Source: Desulfosarcina sp. (GTDB lineage: Bacteria > Desulfobacterota > Desulfobacteria > Desulfobacterales > Desulfosarcinaceae). Taken from it: DNA of 5,307 nt. Shown one piece after another: positions 1-5,159 of this stretch. The first letter of the stretch is position 1. Each line of letters begins with the position of its first letter. The notes beneath the pieces were generated by a model. It was given only the letters and a program-made list of their open reading frames with translations, did not search any database and was not told where the DNA came from. The translations under genes were made by a program, and so were the position numbers. The stretch spans positions 1 through 5,307 of the forward strand of contig JAGTUY010000178.1 in assembly GCA_018224455.1 (NCBI GenBank), given 5' to 3'.

Positions 1-245
1 AAAAATCTATCGCCGGCGGGGCCTGCTGCTACCTGCCCAAAGAGCAGATGATCGATATCGCCGAACATCTGCGTGACGTGTTGAAGGCGAAGGCGGAAAA
101 CAGCGGGACGTCGCATGTGTGGTTTGACAAGCTGGCGCCCTGTTTTGAAAGGCGATGGGGGTCGGACTGGAAAGCCGAAAGGATGGACACGTTGCGGCAG
201 TTGAACCTGGTTCACGCCAGGGATGAGCTGGAAAAAATCCTGTAG
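1..245 (+). CDS. Response regulator, C-terminal part (5' end outside window)
   Basis: The frame is open from the window edge to TAG at 243-245, and ATG at 48 is internal rather than a start. The first readable residues, GGACCYLPKEQM, match the end of a receiver (REC) domain: the Lys of LPKE is in the place of the conserved strand-5 Lys that contacts the phospho-Asp. The next helix (IDIAEHLRDVLKAK) fits alpha-5. A tail of about 45 residues follows, rich in W and F (HVWFDKLAPCFERRWGSDW). It is not a recognisable DNA-binding output domain, so this looks like a stand-alone receiver with a short family-specific tail, known to me from deltaproteobacteria. The phospho-acceptor Asp lies outside the window. 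A paralogue of the tail occurs at the right edge on the other strand. The stop is followed by AT-rich intergenic DNA. Confidence 0.7.
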   Translation, partial: KSIAGGACCYLPKEQMIDIAEHLRDVLKAKAENSGTSHVWFDKLAPCFERRWGSDWKAERMDTLRQLNLVHARDELEKIL

Positions 246-307
246 TAAACCGTCGATATTTATGATGTTGACTTTCAACGGTTGGGGATGTTTCCGTCTC
301 AGCGAGT

Positions 308-336
308 AAAAAAATTGTCGCATCCATATGATGCGA
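308..336 (-). terminator. Probable rho-independent terminator downstream of the mazF remnant
   Basis: On the minus strand a perfect 7-bp stem (TCGCATC at 336-330, GATGCGA at 324-318, 5-nt loop) is followed by CAA and then seven T residues (314-308). It lies about 70 nt after the toxin remnant's stop, as expected for the end of the mazEF transcript. Read on the plus strand the hairpin is followed by four A and no T run, so it would not serve the left-edge response regulator. The stem is short and only moderately GC-rich. Confidence 0.55.
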
Positions 337-408
337 AAAGTATTGGCTTTTTCCTATCTTTTCAGCTATATCGCTTTTATCACCCCATAAATGGTTTTGA
401 ACTGCACA

Positions 409-639
409 TTATATATCGAGTGCAAAACGGATTGCCCGTCCAACATCAACCATTTTAACTGGCGGCAAGGATGTGATCAATGCCCCTATCTTTGCTTTTG
501 AAACAGTTTGCAAATGGTCACAATTGATGGCGCAATCCCGTGGCATGCCATCGGGTTTGGAAGGAAATACTGCGGAAGGTATATCACGTACTGTGCTTGC
601 AATTGGGGCGACCGTTACTTCACCAAGATATTCTAAAAC
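409..639 (-). pseudogene. MazF/PemK-type toxin, C-terminal remnant (5' deleted)
   Basis: The last 76 codons read as a typical MazF/PemK-family endoribonuclease C-terminus: VLEYLGEVTVAPIAST, then a RDIPS segment, then DGMPRDCAINCDHLQTVSK, then an IGALIT helix and a final FALDI, ending with TAA at 409-411. Family members are about 100 residues and start with an RG(D/E)-W strand and an RPV motif. Both are absent. Upstream of codon 639 the frame runs into antitoxin sequence read in the wrong frame, so a longer ORF that begins at TTG 738 is an artefact of the junction. Missing the N-terminal strands that build the dimer and RNA groove, the product is very unlikely to be an active toxin. I infer a deletion that removed the end of the antitoxin and the start of the toxin. 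Confidence 0.8.
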
Positions 640-760
640 AGGCCAATGCCTCTCGAAGGGCTTTTCGCGTAAAAGCTGAACGACTGGTATTAAGTCGTTT
701 TGAAACCTGATCGACGGCCTTGACAAGATCGTCGTCAAGCGTCATTTGAACTGTTCTCAT
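620..760 (-). pseudogene. MazE-type ribbon-helix-helix antitoxin, C-terminally truncated
   Basis: ATG at 760 has an excellent ribosome binding site (GGAGGT, 5-nt spacing). The 46-residue product starts MRTVQMTLDDDLVKAVDQ and continues through SRSAFTRKALREAL, a complete ribbon-helix-helix fold: one DNA-binding beta strand (residues 2-8) and two helices (about 9-22 and 26-39). Antitoxins of this family usually go on for a further 30-40 residues, an acidic tail that wraps and blocks MazF. Here, after Leu39, the frame enters toxin coding sequence in the wrong register (ACFRISW) and stops at TGA 620-622. The deletion joint lies between 646 and 639. The peptide could still dimerise and bind DNA but has lost the toxin-neutralising part. 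It may therefore persist as a small autorepressor or be simply dead. Confidence 0.8.
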
Positions 761-765
761 ATTGC

Positions 766-771
766 ACCTCC
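766..771 (-). promoter_or_regulatory. Ribosome binding site of the mazE remnant
   Basis: GGAGGT is present on the minus strand, 5 nt before ATG 760. This near-perfect anti-16S match fixes 760 as the antitoxin start and shows that the remnant's translation signal is still intact. Confidence 0.75.
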
Positions 772-773
772 GC

Positions 774-807
774 TATGTGGATACTGATGATTATAATAAT
801 CCACACA
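774..807 (-). promoter_or_regulatory. Inverted repeat, possible operator of the mazEF remnant
   Basis: The arms TATGTGGAT (774-782) and ATCCACACA (799-807) are complementary at 8 of 9 positions around a 16-bp AT-rich centre that also holds the small palindrome ATTATAAT. The repeat covers the proposed -10 region and the transcript start, where ribbon-helix-helix antitoxins usually bind to repress their own operon. Binding is inferred. Confidence 0.4.
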
Positions 808-821
808 ATAATACCGGTCAA
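790..821 (-). promoter_or_regulatory. Candidate sigma-70 promoter of the mazEF remnant
   Basis: On the minus strand TTGACC (821-816) lies 17 bp before TATTAT (798-793). An overlapping perfect TATAAT (795-790) has a 20-bp spacer, so the first pairing is preferred. Transcription would begin close to 785, giving a leader of about 25 nt before ATG 760. The promoter lies just beyond the stop of the relE-like gene. Confidence 0.5.
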
Positions 822-828
822 TTCCTTA

Positions 829-842
829 ATACCTGATACCTG
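829..842. repeat. Tandem 7-bp duplication between the two toxin-antitoxin loci
   Basis: ATACCTG occurs twice in direct succession (829-835 and 836-842), immediately beyond the toxin stop codon. It may be slippage or a small scar at the joint between the two modules; there is no evidence of function. Confidence 0.4.
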
Positions 843-844
843 GG

Positions 845-1123
845 TTAGTAGGCGCTGCTGCGGTGTTTCGCCGCCAGCATGAAGACGATGTTTTCGGCAT
901 CATCGATTTCATAGAAAAATCGCCAGGCCCCGATTCGATACCTCCATGTTTCAGGCTCAAAGCCTTTCATTTTTTTTATGTTGGGTCCAAAATGAGGGTG
1001 CTCCCGCAGTTGCGGATAAACGAATTGAGCCAGCTTTTGCGTGACCTTCGGTTGGCCGGACAAAGCAATTTGCTTAAGGTCTTTCAGGAATTGTTCAGTT
1101 TCAAATATCCTATAGTTATTCAA
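845..1123 (-). CDS. RelE/ParE-family toxin of a type II toxin-antitoxin module
   Basis: The 92-residue product has the RelE/ParE layout. Two N-terminal helices (FLKDLKQIALS and the QKLAQFVYPQL region) are followed by a beta sheet with GFEPETWRYRIGAWRFFYEID and a final strand ending in AAKHRSSAY. The Arg, Lys and terminal Tyr cluster (KKMKG, WRYRIG, KHR..AY) matches the positions used by RelE-like ribosome-dependent mRNA interferases, although some relatives poison gyrase instead, so the target is uncertain. No ATG is available. Two consecutive TTG codons (1126 and 1123) follow AAAAGGA; 1123 gives the better spacing (7 nt) and a typical MNNYRIFET start, while 1126 would add one residue. The start overlaps the antitoxin's stop codon, which indicates coupled translation that keeps toxin output below antitoxin output. 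The gene appears intact. Confidence 0.88.
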   Translation of the reverse strand: MNNYRIFETEQFLKDLKQIALSGQPKVTQKLAQFVYPQLREHPHFGPNIKKMKGFEPETWRYRIGAWRFFYEIDDAENIVFMLAAKHRSSAY

Positions 1124-1358
1124 CAAATTGTCCTTTTCGGTTTGCTGCCTCCTTTGAGCCCTGTCTTATTCTTGCCAGTAAATTGATGTCGGACATAATT
1201 TCGGCCATCTCCGTGTCATCCACGAATTGCTGCTCGCGTATGTTGTTCAGTGCGGCCGTTTCGATCAGGTTGGAAATGGTGCGGTTATCAGCTTGAGCGG
1301 CCTCTGCAAATAACTTATAGATGTCATCTTTCAATCTTATCGTGATTGTTTTAGGCAT
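1116..1358 (-). CDS. Ribbon-helix-helix (CopG-type) antitoxin of the relE-like module
   Basis: The 80-residue product has an N-terminal ribbon-helix-helix domain. The strand KTITIRL (residues 3-9) supplies the DNA-contacting side chains, and the two helices span about 10-22 and 26-41 (NRTISNLIETAALNNI). A charged C-terminal tail of about 35 residues (EMAEIMSDINLLARIRQ onward) should occupy the toxin's active groove. ATG 1358 follows CAGGAG with 6-nt spacing. The gene precedes the toxin and overlaps it by 8 nt, the usual antitoxin-first order. Together with the promoter and inverted repeat upstream, this fits an autorepressed operon in which the antitoxin, or the antitoxin-toxin complex, binds its own promoter. 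Nothing appears broken. The bases are visibly more AT-rich than in the large exporter gene, consistent with a mobile accessory module. Confidence 0.85.
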   Translation of the reverse strand: MPKTITIRLKDDIYKLFAEAAQADNRTISNLIETAALNNIREQQFVDDTEMAEIMSDINLLARIRQGSKEAANRKGQFVE

Positions 1359-1377
1359 TAAATTCTCCTGTATTCAA

Positions 1378-1404
1378 AATTATTCATTTAATAGTAAAAT
1401 AATT
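1378..1404 (-). promoter_or_regulatory. Inverted repeat at the antitoxin promoter, possible operator
   Basis: AATTATT (1378-1384) and AATAATT (1398-1404) form perfect 7-bp arms around 13 bp, overlapping the -10 box and the expected transcript start. The place is right for antitoxin autorepression, but all-AT arms in AT-rich DNA arise easily by chance. Confidence 0.3.
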
Positions 1405-1430
1405 CTATGCCTAATACGCAGAAATGTCAA
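1402..1430 (-). promoter_or_regulatory. Sigma-70 promoter of the relE-like toxin-antitoxin operon
   Basis: On the minus strand a perfect -35 box TTGACA (1430-1425) is followed after exactly 17 bp by TAGAAT (1407-1402), one base from consensus. Transcription should start near 1395, leaving a leader of about 37 nt before ATG 1358. This is the strongest promoter match in the window. Confidence 0.75.
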
Positions 1431-1532
1431 TTTTGCTGACATAAAAAGCGGGGCGTCCTTAAATAACCAAATATCTTGCATCTGCAAACATGCACAGCAG
1501 TTCGTAATCAGTACATAAAGGCTTGACACAAA

Positions 1533-1558
1533 TGGATCCCCACTTGCGCGGGGATGAC
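1533..1558. repeat. REP-like intergenic palindrome
   Basis: The 20-nt palindrome at 1536-1555 (ATCCCC.. paired with ..GGGGAT, 8-bp stem with one A-C mismatch, loop TTGC) is preceded by TGG and followed by GACG. The form TGGATCCCC...GGGGATGACG belongs to a common dispersed intergenic repeat of proteobacteria whose accidental translation reads VIPAQ.GIH, as the minus strand does here. It is the main recognisable element in the gene-free stretch 1431-1605. It has no adjoining T run, so it is not a classical terminator, though it could stabilise the 3' end of the leftward transcript. Confidence 0.65.
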
Positions 1559-1605
1559 GATCAATGACAAATTTGGTTTTTTGCGGAATCCGACGTCGAT
1601 GAATT

Positions 1606-1845
1606 CTATAATTCGGGATAATCGATCGATGCCGGCTTTCCGTTGTCGAACAGGTAATTGCCGAACACGTTGGATTGCAGGTTGGCGATCCACTGTTTGC
1701 CCTCGTGGGTAACCTTCAGGTAACCGAGCGCGTCTTTAACGCAGTGGCTGACCCTATCCCAGTAAAATTTCGCATAGCAGTCCCTGAGGTCCCCAGGTGT
1801 CTTGGAATTTATTTGATATTTGGGATTGAGATCACCGAATGGTTG
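1606..1845 (-). pseudogene. Start-less C-terminal fragment of an unrecognised protein
   Basis: Between an in-frame TGA (1848-1846) and TAG (1608-1606) the minus strand codes for 79 residues that look like real protein: FGDLNPKYQIN, then DLRDCYAKFYWDRVSHCVKD, then KVTHEGKQWIANLQSNVFG and a final SIDYPEL. The mix of aromatic, Cys and His residues and conserved-looking motifs is unlike a random frame. No ATG, GTG or TTG occurs before the GTG of the SNVFG segment, and the frame overlaps the exporter gene's last codons in another register, so the 5' end of a gene is missing. It lies directly downstream of the exporter on the same strand and may have been the next gene of that operon, now trimmed to its 3' end. 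I do not recognise the family. It has no visible signal peptide or membrane segment in what remains. Confidence 0.55.
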
Positions 1846-4800
1846 TCAGTTCGCGGAACTGGCCATCCTCGGTTTTCAGCCGATGCAATATCTCTTCGAG
1901 AAGCTTTTCACCATCGTTATCGGCCTCCAATCGAAGTGTGGTGGCTTTGATGTCTATCGAGAAGGCGGCGGTTTTCTCGAAACAAGCCTGCAACTTTTTA
2001 AGATCGCTTCCAATCCGCTCCATGACCACACTGGTACTATTGCCCCATCCGCTGGAAATCAGTGTCGCAAAGGTATTCGTGTCCACCCGGCCGACCATGT
2101 CACATCGCCTGATCGTGGCGGTGAGGGTGTCTCCGATATCTCTCAGGACGTCGTTTTTGATGCCATGCAGCGGGATGCCCGTTGCATGGTTGAAGCGCAC
2201 CCCGATTATGGCCAGGACCAAGGTTTCCTGCAGCCGGTGGGCACGATGGACTTCCTGTTCCAAGGCGCGCACGAAACCTTTGCGGTTGTTCAGGCCGGTC
2301 AGGTCGTCCACCAGGCTTTCATTGGCCAGGCAGGTGGTCAGCCGTTCCACGCGGTCGCAGAGGATGCCCATCATGTTGACAAAAAACTTATGGGCGGTGG
2401 GCGGATAGAGCCATTGCAGCCGCTGGATCACCTTCCAGTTGATCGGCAGCAGCTCGCTGTCCGTCGTGGCCATGACGGTGGCCGAGCGGGGCGCGGCGCG
2501 CAGCAGCCCCATTTCACCCAGGATGTCGCCGGTGCCGACCTTGGCGATGCATTTTTGGATGGCTTCGTGACTGCTCAACGTGCAGGTGGGGTCGTAGTCG
2601 ATGACGTCAAAGCCGCCGGATATGATGGCATACATGGATTCGCTCCGGTCGCCCTTGAAGAACAGCGGCTCACCCGCCTCGATCTTCTTAAGGGTGCCGG
2701 CCATGATGATCGAATGAACCTCTGCCCGTGACAGTCCCCGGAAAAGGGGGATACCCAGGCCGGTCTCCCCGCCCATCTTGATCCTTACCAGATCCCACAG
2801 GGTGACGAGCTCGACGCGCTGCATCAGGATCGGCAGCAGGATCAGATCGCCCACCAGGGCTGAAAGCATCGTGATGACCATCATCGTGCCGAAGATGGCG
2901 GTGGGCTTGAAACCGGAAAAGGCCAGGATGGAAAAGCCCGCGCTGATGGTCAGGGTCGTGAAGATGATCGGCCGTCCGATGTGGGAGATGGTCTCTTTCA
3001 AGGCCCGTTTGTCGTCGAGGTCTTTCTGGAATTCGCGGTTGAAGCGCACCAGGTAGTGGATGGTGTCGTCCACGGCCAGACCGATGGCGATGCTGGCGAT
3101 CAGGCTGGTGGCCATCGACAATTCGATGCCCAGCCATCCCATGAGGCCGAAATTGATCACGATGGGGAACAGGTTGGGCACGATGGCGATCAGGCCCACC
3201 TTGAACGAGAGAAACAGGGCGAACATGATGATGAAAATGACGGCCATGGTTATCAAAAAGCTCTTGACCTGCCCGGAGACCAGGTGGTGGCTGCTGGCGG
3301 AGATGACGATGCCGAAACCGGTGACGTCCCACGCCAGATCCCGGTTGAAGGCCTCACCCACGTGGCGCAGAATCGTTTGGCGCAGATCCAGAAAGTCCCT
3401 GGAGCTGGATAGGTGCGTCAGCAGCAGAATGTTGGCCTGTGACAAGGTCGGCCCCATGAAGGCGTTAAACAGATCGATGCCCAGCATGGACTTGTAGGTG
3501 TTCATCAGCATCCTGAGTTCCCAGGATTCCGTGGGCAATTTATAATAGGCGGGCTCGAAGCGGTTGGAGGCGTAGTTGACCAGTTTCAGGTAATCGGCGA
3601 AGGAGATGGTTTTGTCGACGCCGGGCAGGGTGTCCAAAAAGTGTTGCAGCCGTTCGATGTCGGCGATGGCTTCCGCATTTTCGAAGAAATCTTCCGACGC
3701 TGATGTCATGACCACATTGACGGGAAAACTGCCGGACAGATCCTGGTAGATGTCATGGAAATTTTTGACGACCTGGGTGTTCTCCTTGAAATAGCCGACC
3801 GGATTGGTTTCCGCTCTCAGGCGCAGCATGCCGAACCCGGCGAACAGCGTCATTCCCGCAATTACCATCAGTGTCATGCGCTGGTGATGAAGATTCAGGT
3901 CGATAATCCAGTCGATAAAGCGATCCAATATCTGCGATGCTTCCTTTTTTTCTGACGAGGCATTTTCACCGGTTGGCAGGAAAGAGAGCACGACGGGCAG
4001 GTAGGCCATAACTAGAATCAGAAATGCGATCATCCCGATGCAAGAGAAGAGGGCGAATTCCCGGATGGCGGAGATCCGGTTGACAAACAGGGCCCCCAGG
4101 CCGAGCAGGGTGGTGAGGATGGCGAGCAGGGTCGGCAGTGTCGTTCGGGAGAAGGTGATTGCAGCGGCATCGACAGGCGCGTGGGACGACGCGGCGGCGG
4201 TGCGGTATTCAGCCAAGATATGCAGGCAGTAAGCGGTTCCCACCGCGATCAGGAAGACCGGTACGATCATGGTGAGGATCGAGAGCGGAACCCGAAGGAT
4301 GGAAACCAGACCGAAGGTCCAGATCAGACACAAGGTCACGCAGGAGAGCGGGATGAGTGCATAGCCAACGCTTCTGAAGAGAAGCAGCAGGACCATGGCA
4401 ATGAGCAGGAATGTGATCGGCGGCAGGCGCAGGAAATCGTTGCGCGTGAACTGCGCCAGGGCCTGGGAAATCAGCGGCATGCCGATCTGGTAAAGGCGGA
4501 TATCCGGGCCTGTCTCGTCGATCAGTCGCTGGATCGCAGCGATGACCTCGTCCTGGTCCGCATCTTTTTCGAGCACCAGGGTGATCGACGTGGTGTTGTG
4601 GTCTTCGGCGATCAGATTGTGTTTGAAAAGCGCAACCCCGGAGACGAAGGCCACGAATTTTTGCATGGGCCAGTTGCCGGAAAGGTCCACCGCCTCCTTG
4701 ATGCCCGGCAGTCCGATGACCCGCTGAACACCGGCGATCTTTTTTCCGGCTGCTTCCAGCTGGGAAATTTTCTGAAAGTTGAGCGGATCGAACACATCGC

Positions 4801-5071
4801 TGCACTTGACTACCAGGCGGATGATCTCTTCCGATCCGAAGACCGCCTTGAATGAGTTATACTGGGCGTTTTCGGGCAGATCCTCGATGATCAGGTCGTG
4901 TATGGACGTCTTGAATGCCAGCCTGGGGATGAATGCGGCGAACAGGAGCGTCAACGCGGCAATGACGGCCAGGGCAATCCTGCGGTGCTGCAGCACCGTT
5001 TGAACGCAGTCAACCGGATTCAGGGATTTGATCAGCTGATGAAGACGATTGTCGTGGCTCTCTCGCGCCAT
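1832..5071 (-). CDS. RND/MMPL-family exporter fused to cyclic-nucleotide-binding and degenerate GGDEF domains
   Basis: The 1079-residue product begins with an RND/MMPL transporter in two similar halves. Half one has TM1 at about 31-50, a periplasmic loop to about 215 and TM2-6 at about 216-365. Half two has TM7 at about 398-416, a loop to about 604 and TM8-12 at about 605-752. MMPL/HpnN-type relatives move lipids or hydrophobic compounds with the proton gradient; the substrate here is unknown. TM10 carries the relay motif GLAVDDTIH (Asp668, Asp669), while the matching TM4 site reads AVGTAYCLH and lacks the Asp. A cytoplasmic cNMP-binding domain follows (about 773-895), with phosphate cassette GDILGEMGLLRAAPRSATV keeping Glu853 and Arg862. 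After a helical linker comes a GGDEF domain (about 917-1070) with the signature DDLTGLNNRKGF but DTNTF in place of GGDEF, and an I-site RxxD at 988-991. ATG 5071 has AAGGG 8 nt upstream. No frameshift is visible. Confidence 0.9.
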   Translation of the reverse strand: MARESHDNRLHQLIKSLNPVDCVQTVLQHRRIALAVIAALTLLFAAFIPRLAFKTSIHDLIIEDLPENAQYNSFKAVFGSEEIIRLVVKCSDVFDPLNFQKISQLEAAGKKIAGVQRVIGLPGIKEAVDLSGNWPMQKFVAFVSGVALFKHNLIAEDHNTTSITLVLEKDADQDEVIAAIQRLIDETGPDIRLYQIGMPLISQALAQFTRNDFLRLPPITFLLIAMVLLLLFRSVGYALIPLSCVTLCLIWTFGLVSILRVPLSILTMIVPVFLIAVGTAYCLHILAEYRTAAASSHAPVDAAAITFSRTTLPTLLAILTTLLGLGALFVNRISAIREFALFSCIGMIAFLILVMAYLPVVLSFLPTGENASSEKKEASQILDRFIDWIIDLNLHHQRMTLMVIAGMTLFAGFGMLRLRAETNPVGYFKENTQVVKNFHDIYQDLSGSFPVNVVMTSASEDFFENAEAIADIERLQHFLDTLPGVDKTISFADYLKLVNYASNRFEPAYYKLPTESWELRMLMNTYKSMLGIDLFNAFMGPTLSQANILLLTHLSSSRDFLDLRQTILRHVGEAFNRDLAWDVTGFGIVISASSHHLVSGQVKSFLITMAVIFIIMFALFLSFKVGLIAIVPNLFPIVINFGLMGWLGIELSMATSLIASIAIGLAVDDTIHYLVRFNREFQKDLDDKRALKETISHIGRPIIFTTLTISAGFSILAFSGFKPTAIFGTMMVITMLSALVGDLILLPILMQRVELVTLWDLVRIKMGGETGLGIPLFRGLSRAEVHSIIMAGTLKKIEAGEPLFFKGDRSESMYAIISGGFDVIDYDPTCTLSSHEAIQKCIAKVGTGDILGEMGLLRAAPRSATVMATTDSELLPINWKVIQRLQWLYPPTAHKFFVNMMGILCDRVERLTTCLANESLVDDLTGLNNRKGFVRALEQEVHRAHRLQETLVLAIIGVRFNHATGIPLHGIKNDVLRDIGDTLTATIRRCDMVGRVDTNTFATLISSGWGNSTSVVMERIGSDLKKLQACFEKTAAFSIDIKATTLRLEADNDGEKLLEEILHRLKTEDGQFRELTTIR

Positions 5072-5107
5072 CCTGTGTGCCCTTGAGATTGGATCGACGG
5101 TTGGAAA

Positions 5108-5124
5108 TCAATGCTCGCCATTGA
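5108..5124. repeat. Small inverted repeat upstream of the exporter gene
   Basis: TCAATG (5108-5113) and CATTGA (5119-5124) are perfect 6-bp arms around a 5-nt centre, about 37 bp before the exporter's ATG. It could be an operator or an mRNA leader hairpin. I see no convincing -35/-10 pair for the exporter in the surrounding 88 bp, so its promoter may lie within or before the response-regulator remnant. Confidence 0.3.
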
Positions 5125-5138
5125 CAATTTGCGGTAGC

Positions 5139-5153
5139 CCGGGGCTTGCCCGG
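5139..5153. repeat. GC-rich hairpin after the response-regulator remnant
   Basis: CCGGG (5139-5143) pairs with CCCGG (5149-5153) across a GCTTG loop, starting 7 nt after the remnant's TAG. The surrounding GTAGCCCGGGGCTTGCCCGG resembles dispersed intergenic repeats of deltaproteobacteria (from memory, not checked). It has no T run, so it is not a standard terminator. Confidence 0.4.
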
Positions 5154-5159
5154 ACCCTG

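Noticed and set aside
318..336. The hairpin as terminator of the left-edge plus-strand response regulator
   Set aside because: On the plus strand it is followed by A residues; the T run exists only on the minus strand, so it serves leftward transcription.
473..679. A plus-strand ORF of 68 codons
   Set aside because: Antisense to the MazF and antitoxin remnants; no ribosome binding site and no recognisable family.
409..738. A 109-codon ORF starting at TTG 738, readable as a complete small protein
   Set aside because: Its first 33 codons are antitoxin sequence read in the wrong frame; only 639-409 is MazF-like. The well-supported start at 760 belongs to the other frame.
1523..1528. TTGACA on the plus strand, a possible -35 box
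   Set aside because: No -10 box at 16-18 bp; the palindrome's GC-rich arm lies there, and no plus-strand gene follows.
1508..1693. A 61-codon minus-strand ORF containing IPAQVGIH
   Set aside because: That string is the well-known accidental translation of the REP-like palindrome, and the ORF overlaps the more protein-like fragment in another frame.
1820..2731. A 303-codon plus-strand ORF
   Set aside because: It lies antisense to the cNMP and GGDEF coding sequence, has low-complexity G/D/H/Q-rich composition and no family resemblance; a shadow of the exporter gene.
2688..3332. A 214-codon minus-strand ORF rich in R, H, P and D
   Set aside because: Another frame of the exporter gene; composition typical of an out-of-frame reading of GC-rich membrane-protein DNA.
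4181..4855. A 224-codon plus-strand ORF
   Set aside because: Antisense to the first transmembrane half of the exporter, with D/Q/G/R-rich composition and no ribosome binding site or motif.
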